From the NCBI RefSeq assembly GCF_002934455.1, contig NZ_PTIR01000019.1, positions 1 through 64,000 of the forward strand: a DNA stretch of 64,000 nucleotides. Direction: 5' to 3'. Positions 54,895-61,078 of the stretch are shown here, piece by piece. The notes beneath the pieces were generated by a model. That model ran no database searches. It was not told where the DNA came from and saw only the letters and a program-made list of their open reading frames with translations. A program made the translations under genes and the position numbers. The stretch is from Trinickia symbiotica. Lineage in GTDB: Bacteria > Pseudomonadota > Gammaproteobacteria > Burkholderiales > Burkholderiaceae. How positions within the stretch are numbered: position 1 is the stretch's first letter; each line of letters opens with the position of its first letter.

Positions 54895-54933
54895 ATATTG
54901 GATTTACGACTATCGTCGTCGGAGATCCAATAT
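54895..54933 (+). promoter_or_regulatory. Inverted repeat spanning the MHS transporter start codon
   Basis: Perfect 9-bp inverted repeat ATATTGGAT (54895-54903) and ATCCAATAT (54925-54933). The second arm contains the first two bases of the ATG at 54932, and the ribosome site GGAG (54921-54924) is in the loop. It could be a translation-controlling hairpin or an operator. Confidence 0.5.
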
Positions 54934-56302
54934 GGCTACCTCGCAACCCGGGGGTGCGCCCCTTTCCGATGACGACGCCCGGCGTCAATTGCGCCGCGCC
55001 GTCATCGCCAGCACCGTCGGCACCACCATTGAGTGGTATGACTTTTTCCTCTACAGCACGGTCACCGGCCTCATTTTCGCGAAGCTCTATTTTCCGAAAT
55101 CGGACCCGCTCGTCGGGACATTGGAGGCATTTCTGATCTATGCCGTCGGCTTCGTGGCACGGCCGGTCGGAGCGGCGATCTTCGGACACTACGGCGATCG
55201 CATCGGCCGCAAGGCCACGCTGATCGTCACGCTGCTGTTGATGGGCCTCGCCACCTTCGCCGTGGCGTTCGTCCCGACTTACGCCTCCATCGGCATCTGG
55301 GGCGCCGTCATCCTCACGGCTTTGCGCTTTATTCAGGGTGTCGGCGTCGGCGGCGAATGGGGCGGCTCGGTATTGATGTCGATGGAATGGACGCGGACCA
55401 GCGCGCATCGCGGCTTCGCCGCCTCCTGGCCTCAGTTCGGCGTGCCGGCGGGACTGTTTCTGGCCAATCTCGCCGTCCTCGTTGTCAGTACGATTTCGGG
55501 AAAAAGCTTCGTCACCTGGGGCTGGAGAGTGCCGTTCATTCTCAGCATCGTGCTCGTCGCCATAGGCCTTTACATACGGCTGAATATTCTCGAAACGCCG
55601 GTCTTCAGGCGGCTGCTGGCTGAGCAGCGCATCGAGAAGACACCGATGCTCGAGGTCTTGCGGCGCCAACCAAGGGATGTGCTCCTCTCGGCCTTCGCTC
55701 GCATGGCCGAGCAGGCGCCCTTCTATATCTATACGGCCTTTGTCTTCACGTACGGCATCTCGACGCTTGGTGCATCGCGCAATCTGCTGCTGACCGCGGT
55801 ATTGACCGCCTCGGTCGTGGAGTTTTTCACGATACCGTTTTTCGGTCATGCGTCCGATGTGATCGGGCGGCGCCGCATGTACATGATCGGCGCGGCCGCT
55901 GTCGGCATATTCGGCTTCATCTACTTCGCGCTGATGGGAACGAAAAGCCCCGGCTGGATCTTCCTCGCCATCGTGTTGTCGCTCGTACCGCACTCGATGA
56001 TGTACGGTCCGCAAGCGGCGCTGATCGCTGAGTCGTTCACGGGGCGCCTGAGGTACAGCGGGGCGTCGATGGGTTATCAACTCGCCTCGGTCATCGCGGG
56101 CGGCCCGGCGCCGCTCATCGCCACCGCGATTTTCGCTTACTCGCATTCGGGTTACGCGATCGCGGGTTATATCCTCATCTGCGCGATATTCAGTCTGGTC
56201 GCAGCTTGGCTGATGGGGGACTACACGAACAAGGATATCTCCGGCGATTACGATCAGTTGCATCGGATGCACCGGAGAGGTCACATCCGGCATGCCGGGT
56301 GA
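54932..56302 (+). CDS. MHS family MFS metabolite:H+ symporter
   Basis: A 456-residue, 12-helix MFS permease of the metabolite:H+ symporter type (ShiA/ProP/KgtP-like). It has TIEWYDFFLYSTVTGLIFAK, FGHYGDRIGRKATLIVTLLL, LRFIQGVGVGGEWGGSVLMS and GWRVPFILSIVLVAIG. Substrates of the subfamily include shikimate, betaine, 2-oxoglutarate, citrate and dicarboxylates. It follows the moc-like genes by about 225 bases, so it could import their substrate, although it may have its own promoter. Confidence 0.85.
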   Translation: MATSQPGGAPLSDDDARRQLRRAVIASTVGTTIEWYDFFLYSTVTGLIFAKLYFPKSDPLVGTLEAFLIYAVGFVARPVGAAIFGHYGDRIGRKATLIVTLLLMGLATFAVAFVPTYASIGIWGAVILTALRFIQGVGVGGEWGGSVLMSMEWTRTSAHRGFAASWPQFGVPAGLFLANLAVLVVSTISGKSFVTWGWRVPFILSIVLVAIGLYIRLNILETPVFRRLLAEQRIEKTPMLEVLRRQPRDVLLSAFARMAEQAPFYIYTAFVFTYGISTLGASRNLLLTAVLTASVVEFFTIPFFGHASDVIGRRRMYMIGAAAVGIFGFIYFALMGTKSPGWIFLAIVLSLVPHSMMYGPQAALIAESFTGRLRYSGASMGYQLASVIAGGPAPLIATAIFAYSHSGYAIAGYILICAIFSLVAAWLMGDYTNKDISGDYDQLHRMHRRGHIRHAG

Positions 56303-56464
56303 TCTTTGGAAGTCAGCCCGCTATCCCCGTGGTCGATCGAGGGCTGGTATGCCGGCCCTCCACCTTGACGGTGACCTTCGGCCAGCCGGGGGGAGCGAGC
56401 GCCATCGCGCCTCGTCTACCCTCGGTCATGCCGAAAATCCTCTACGCCTCGGAAATCAGCACCG
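56303..56464. other. Short spacer after the MHS transporter
   Basis: No supported gene. A minus-strand frame (about 56325-56425, containing GWPKVTVKVEGRHTS) has a protein-like look and may be a relic or part of a dispersed intergenic repeat; I cannot identify it. Confidence 0.3.
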
Positions 56465-56725
56465 TCATTCACGCGGTTTAGATTGCCAAAGTACGACTGA
56501 ATATCGCTGGCTGCCCCCCTGGTCCATGCGGAATTTGATGGTTTCAATCGGATCTGGAAGCACCAGCGGGAAATGGTGTGCCTCGTAATTCTCCACAAGA
56601 GTCGCCAAAATCTCGAGATGATCGCCCTCGGGCGTTCCCGGTGCCGGGTCGGCATCCACAAGGGCCGATAGCACCTTGAGCGCCTCGTTGTAGTCCTGCT
56701 CGGTATGCAGCGGTCGCACATCCAT
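56465..56725 (-). pseudogene. HigA-type antitoxin, frameshifted and truncated
   Basis: Begins MDVRPLHTEQDYNEALKVLS and runs through GTPEGDHLEILATLVENYEA and IKFRMDQ, the N-terminal half of HigA antitoxins. It then shifts frame at a run of six G (plus C6 near 56513-56518). Dropping one G restores AASDIQSYFGNLNRV, the HigA helix-turn-helix region. The reading fails again soon after, before the recognition helix is complete. The product would lack DNA binding. Confidence 0.75.
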
Positions 56726-56730
56726 CGTCT

Positions 56731-56823
56731 TCACCCTAGCTCCACGGTCTCTGCGTCGATTTTGCCGTAATCCGCATGCCTGCCGACGAACTCGATATGG
56801 ACGACACCTGGCGTCCCGAGATC
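56731..56823 (-). pseudogene. C-terminal fragment of a HigB-type toxin
   Basis: In the position expected for higB, a 27-codon frame ends VVHIEFVGRHADYGKIDAET and a stop at 56731. The HADYGKIDAETV pattern is the C-terminus of HigB-like mRNA interferases. An in-frame stop lies just upstream and the rest of the toxin is missing, so the module is dead. Confidence 0.65.
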
Positions 56824-56891
56824 CGTCGCGTCTCACGGACTGGCGGATGCGCTAATGACTGCACGCGACCGAGGCTGTGTGAAAACACGAG

Positions 56892-57143
56892 CTAGGCGCT
56901 CAGCCCGAATTTGAGTTCGATGATGGGATCGGTAGAGGCCAATAGTGTGGCGACCTGTTCGGCCGCACTCGGGTCGAGCCCAAGATGCTCGTAGCCGAGG
57001 TATGCAACCGTATCCTCGGGCGACCAAGGGCCCAGCGAGGTCACGTAATCAGCGATCTCGTCTTGGATCTGTCGCCACGATTCATATCGGCGGCGCGACA
57101 GAAGAATTCGATCACTTCGTGTATAGATTACATGGAGGTCCAC
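56892..57143 (-). CDS. Hypothetical protein, possibly truncated
   Basis: An 83-residue frame from a GTG at 57143: DLHVIYTRSDRILLSRRRYE, then an acidic helical region (QIQDEIADYVTSLGPW) and DPIIELKFGLSA at the end. I do not recognise a family. Composition is protein-like. It lies between toxin-antitoxin relics and an IS element, so it may be the remains of a longer gene. Confidence 0.35.
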   Translation of the reverse strand: MDLHVIYTRSDRILLSRRRYESWRQIQDEIADYVTSLGPWSPEDTVAYLGYEHLGLDPSAAEQVATLLASTDPIIELKFGLSA

Positions 57144-57228
57144 GTGCGTTCTCGTCGATGAAAATGAGCCTTCATTCTCTCACGTGATCTCCTAAACTTC
57201 GGTCAGCACTTCAAGGTCGGAGGAACAA

Positions 57229-58674
57229 TTGAAGCGATTCGTTGGAGGTGACGACCGGAAGCAGGTGACGTTGTTGCCCGAATGCCTGGACGATTTCGTT
57301 GCCGAGGACAACCCGGTCAGGATCGTCGAGGCCTTTGTCGAAGAACTGGCGCTAGAAGCGCTCGGTTTCGTTGGCGTTACGCCATCATCAACGGGCCGCC
57401 CCTCCTACCATCCGGCAGTGCTGCTAAAGATATACATCTACGGCTACTTGAACCGGATTCAATCGAGCCGCCGCCTGGAACGCGAATGCCAACGCAATAT
57501 TGAGCTCATGTGGCTTACGGGCCGCTTGGCGCCAGACTTCAAGACCATAGCGGACTTTCGGCGAAACAACGGCACAGGCATTCGCAATGTTTGTAGCAGG
57601 TTTGTCGTTTTGTGCCGCGATCTCAAGTTGTTCTCTCAAGCGCTGGTCGCCATCGATGGAAGCAAGTTCAAGGCATCCAATACGCGTGACCGCAACTTTA
57701 CGACTGGCAAGATCGAGAAGCGGCAGCAGCAAATTGAGGAAAGTATCCAACGCTATCTGAGTGCACTGGAAACGGCTGATCGGACCCAACCTCCCGAGGT
57801 GGAAGCAAAGACAACTCGGCTGCGAGAGAAAATTGCTCAATTACAAGGGCAAATGCGCCACCTCGAGCAGGTCAAAGAAGAGTTGAAGACGCTGCCTGAT
57901 GGGCAGATCTCGCTGACTGATCCCGATGCTCGCTCCATGGCGACAAGCGGTCGTGGCTCCGGGATGGTGGGCTACAACGTGCAGGTAGCCGTAGATTCCA
58001 AACACCATCTCATCGTTGCTCACGAGGTCACAAATGCCGGCAGTGATCGGGCACAGCTCAGCCCGATGGCACAAGCTGCTCGTGACGCCATGGGCAAAAC
58101 CAGATTGAAGGCTGTCGCTGATCGAGGGTATTACAATGGTCCACAGATAAAGGCCTGCGAGGATGCTGGTATCGCAGCCATTCTGCCCAGGACCACGACG
58201 TCAAGCGCAAAGGCTCACGGTCGCTTTGATCGTGCAGACTTTATCTACATCGCCCGAGATGACGAATACCTGTGCCCGGCCGGGCAACGTGCGATCTACC
58301 GATTTACCGGTCTGGAACATGGCATGTATCTGCGCCGCTATTGGAGTAGTGCATGCATTGGTTGCGCAATGAAGCCGCAATGTACGCCAAGCGACTACCG
58401 GCGGATTACGCGCTGGGAACACGAGTCAGTACTGGAAGCTGCGCAGCGAAGGCTGGACCGAATGCCGGATGCGATGACGGTGCGAAGGCGGACTGTCGAG
58501 CACGTGTTCGGGACGTTCAAACACTGGATGGGCTACACGCACTTCCTGACTCGCTGGTTTGCCAATGTGAGCACCGAAATGAGCCTGCATGTGCTGGCGT
58601 ACAACCTCAAGCGCGTAATAGCGATACTTGGGTTCACGAAAACCATGAAGGCCATGAGGCTGGTGGGTGCGTGA
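57229..58674 (+). mobile_element. IS1182-type insertion sequence transposase, intact
   Basis: A 481-residue DDE transposase starting at a TTG with AGGAGGAA-like ribosome site (GGAGGAAC before 57229). It has the N-terminal DUF772-like domain (FVAEDNPVRIVEAFVEEL, YHPAVLLKIYIYGYLNRI), the first Asp in ALVAIDGSKFKASN, a coiled-coil insertion (about 165-235), the second Asp in VADRGYYNGPQ, and Glu in TVEHVFGTFKHW. A zinc-finger-like Cys group (CIGCAMKPQC) precedes the last block. I could not define terminal inverted repeats with confidence, so element ends are open. Confidence 0.85.
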
Positions 58675-59431
58675 AGCACCCAAAATTCGCCGTATAAGCT
58701 GTACGCGGTCCGCAACTAGGCATTGAAATTACGCCAGCATTTGTGGCCTATCGAATTGCTGCGACGATGCAGCACGGAATCTATGCCCCGGCAACTCTGC
58801 GTTTCGCGTTTCCACACAGCCTCGACCCGAAGCGGCTGTTCGCGTTTGTGCGGCGAGTGGCCGCTTTCGCGTCGATACCAGTCAATTGCGAGCGACATAT
58901 TCGACTGGCGTTCTCCGGCAACCTCGCTTTTCCTTTGTCCCCTTTATTTGCGATCCACTCCCGACATGTCTGTGCGCGGGGGCTGATATAGCTGCCTTTC
59001 TGTACACGTCAATTTTTTCCATTCGTGGACCTGGATTAAAATCGCCTCCGGCTGACAGACCGACGGACCGCTGCTGCAGGTTAGCAATTGGATCCGGCCC
59101 ACGACGGCTGTTGCGCCAAGCCGGCGACAGCAAGAGGGTGTGGTCCGCGGCAATTTGCCGTACCGCTCGCCAGCAAGACTGCGCTTTGGCCACTACGATT
59201 GTCAGCGGCGCATGGCGCGGAAAGTACCGTGTTGCTGGCCGCAGATCGTGTGGAGCAGCGGAGGTTGGAGCCCCTCATCAACGTCATTCGATTTTCGTCG
59301 AATCAGAGATCGGCGCATCGCACCGTGGTATGCGTACCCCACCCTTGCGCTGAACGTGACTGCGGGTGTACGGCTTCACAACGGTCTGTGGAAATCCGGC
59401 AACATCCGAAACCCGCCAGAAAGGATATGCA
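58675..59431. other. Gap between the IS and the next transporter
   Basis: No frame on either strand resembles a known protein. It probably contains the right end of the IS and the promoter of the MHS transporter. AAAGGA just before 59432 is the ribosome site. Confidence 0.4.
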
Positions 59432-60739
59432 GTGAGTTCAATCCCAGACGTGAAATACGCCCCGGCTGCCGCGAACCCGCAGACTCTTCGCCGTCTTTCA
59501 GCGGTCATCGTCGCGACGTCGCTCGTCACCGGTCTCGAAATATTCGATTTCACCGTGTACGGTTTTTTCGCGGCGATGATTGGAGACCAGTTCTTTCCAG
59601 CGGCGAATCCGATGACCTCGTTGCTGCTGGCAGTCGGTACATTCGGCGTCGGCTTTTTCGTGCGCCCGCTTGGCGCGGCGATGATTGGTGCATATGCGGA
59701 CCGTGTCGGACGCCGCGCGGCGATGACAGCAACCTGCTGGCTGATGGCTCTCGGTACGGCAGCCATCGGCCTTTGCCCCCCGTTTGCGACGATAGGCCTG
59801 GCTGCGCCGCTCATTGTCATCGTGGCCCGATTGCTGCAAGGCTTCGCCGTGGGTGGCGAGATAGGCGCTGCCGCGAGCCTCGCAATGGAAGCGGCGCCGA
59901 TATCGCATCGCGGCTGGCTGGTCAGCTGGCAACTGGCTAGCCAGGGAGCGGCTGCGTTACTGGGAGCTTGCCTGGGCCTGCTTCTCACTAGCGTGATGTC
60001 CCCGGCATATCTTGCCTCGTGGGGCTGGCGTATTCCCTTCCTGATTGGTCTTTTGATCGCGCCGGCCGGTGTCTATGTCCGCCGCCAGCTTCGGGAGACG
60101 TCGATCCCCACGGCAACCCGCACGAGTGTCAGGACGCCACTGGCCGAGTTGTGCCGCGAGCACGGCGCAACGCTCATCGCGGCGACGCTGATGATGTCAT
60201 GGCGAACGGTGTCGTTCTACATCATCGTCTCTTATATGCCGAGTTACGTGACGCGCGTGATGCATATGCCCGCCATTATCGGGTTTCGGTCATCCGCATT
60301 GTCTGCGCTGCTGTTGGTCGTCGTGTCGCCGTTGTCGGGCCTCCTTGCAGACCGGCTGCCTCGCCGCAAACCCCTGGTGCTGCTGACATCGGGCGCAACG
60401 GCGCTGCTCGTCTATCCGCTCTTTCTGATCATTACCCATGCCCATGGTGCGCTTCCTGTTCTGTGTAGCGTTGGGCTCATCAGCGCGCTGCTGGCACTCG
60501 GTAACGGGTTCAACACTTTGCTCGTGCTCGAGGCGCTTCCGGCGCGGGTGCGCGCCAGTGGCGTCGCGACTTCGTATGCACTGGGCGTGGCGCTGTTCGG
60601 CGGCACCGCCCAGTTCATTGTTACGGCATTGATCGAATGGACCGGAGATCCGATCTCAGCGGCCTGGTATGTGGCGCTGGCCTGCCTCGTGAGTTTCTGT
60701 GCGCTCATCCTGTTTAGGGAACAGCGTGCCCAAACCTGA
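59432..60739 (+). CDS. MHS family MFS transporter (citrate/tricarballylate-like)
   Basis: A 435-residue MFS permease: TGLEIFDFTVYGFFAAMIG, GAMIGAYADRVGRRAAM-type loop 2-3, LLQGFAVGGEIGAAASLA and SHRGWLVSWQLASQGAAALL. These place it near citrate/proton symporters of the metabolite:H+ family. The GTG at 59432 has AAAGGA upstream; the earlier in-frame ATG at 59366 has none. No catabolic genes are adjacent; an AraC-regulator fragment follows on the other strand. Confidence 0.82.
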   Translation: MSSIPDVKYAPAAANPQTLRRLSAVIVATSLVTGLEIFDFTVYGFFAAMIGDQFFPAANPMTSLLLAVGTFGVGFFVRPLGAAMIGAYADRVGRRAAMTATCWLMALGTAAIGLCPPFATIGLAAPLIVIVARLLQGFAVGGEIGAAASLAMEAAPISHRGWLVSWQLASQGAAALLGACLGLLLTSVMSPAYLASWGWRIPFLIGLLIAPAGVYVRRQLRETSIPTATRTSVRTPLAELCREHGATLIAATLMMSWRTVSFYIIVSYMPSYVTRVMHMPAIIGFRSSALSALLLVVVSPLSGLLADRLPRRKPLVLLTSGATALLVYPLFLIITHAHGALPVLCSVGLISALLALGNGFNTLLVLEALPARVRASGVATSYALGVALFGGTAQFIVTALIEWTGDPISAAWYVALACLVSFCALILFREQRAQT

Positions 60740-60795
60740 ACCAGCGCGTCACCCGCTGATTCCAGGCCCGAGGTGGCGCGGGAGGCTGCCAGTGC

Positions 60796-60963
60796 CTAAG
60801 CGCTCTTCCCGGAAAACGCGCGGAAGTCCTGCAGCGCCATGTCGTAAGACCGCCGGAACGCTCGCGTGAAATCGGACGAGCTTTTGAACCCGAGTCCGTA
60901 GGCAATCTCCGTCACTGTCAGATGAGGGTAGCGGGCAAGTTCAGCCGCACGCTCCGTTCTCAC
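60796..60963 (-). pseudogene. C-terminal fragment of an AraC family regulator
   Basis: The minus strand encodes LTVTEIAYGLGFKSSSDFTR, then AFRRSYDMALQDFRAFSGK and a stop at 60796, the second helix-turn-helix of an AraC protein. The frame loses resemblance before about 60963, and the sensor domain and first helix-turn-helix are missing. This is a relic of a regulator once beside the transporter. Confidence 0.75.
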
Positions 60964-61025
60964 GGGGGCGGCGGCGCAGTGATGCGTCGCTGCTACCCGA
61001 CCAGTCTACGGCCGCCATGTTGCGC
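60964..61025. other. Short spacer before the adhesin hairpin
   Basis: GC-rich spacer; no gene or repeat is seen. Confidence 0.3.
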
Positions 61026-61061
61026 CCGGCCCATGGCGATAGAGGGCACGCCATGGGCCGG
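61026..61061 (-). terminator. Hairpin downstream of the repeat exoprotein
   Basis: A 13-bp perfect inverted repeat with arms CCGGCCCATGGCG (61026-61038) and CGCCATGGGCCGG (61049-61061) and a 10-base loop, 18 bases after the exoprotein stop. There is no T tract. Confidence 0.6.
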
Positions 61062-61078
61062 CCGGGGAGCCATCGGGC

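Noticed and set aside
54893-56293. 466-residue open frame on the minus strand
   Set aside because: Antisense to the MHS transporter, with a charged, repeat-like composition and no family resemblance.
57100-57230. Terminal inverted repeats of the IS
   Set aside because: I compared both flanks by eye and found no convincing matching ends, so none are annotated.
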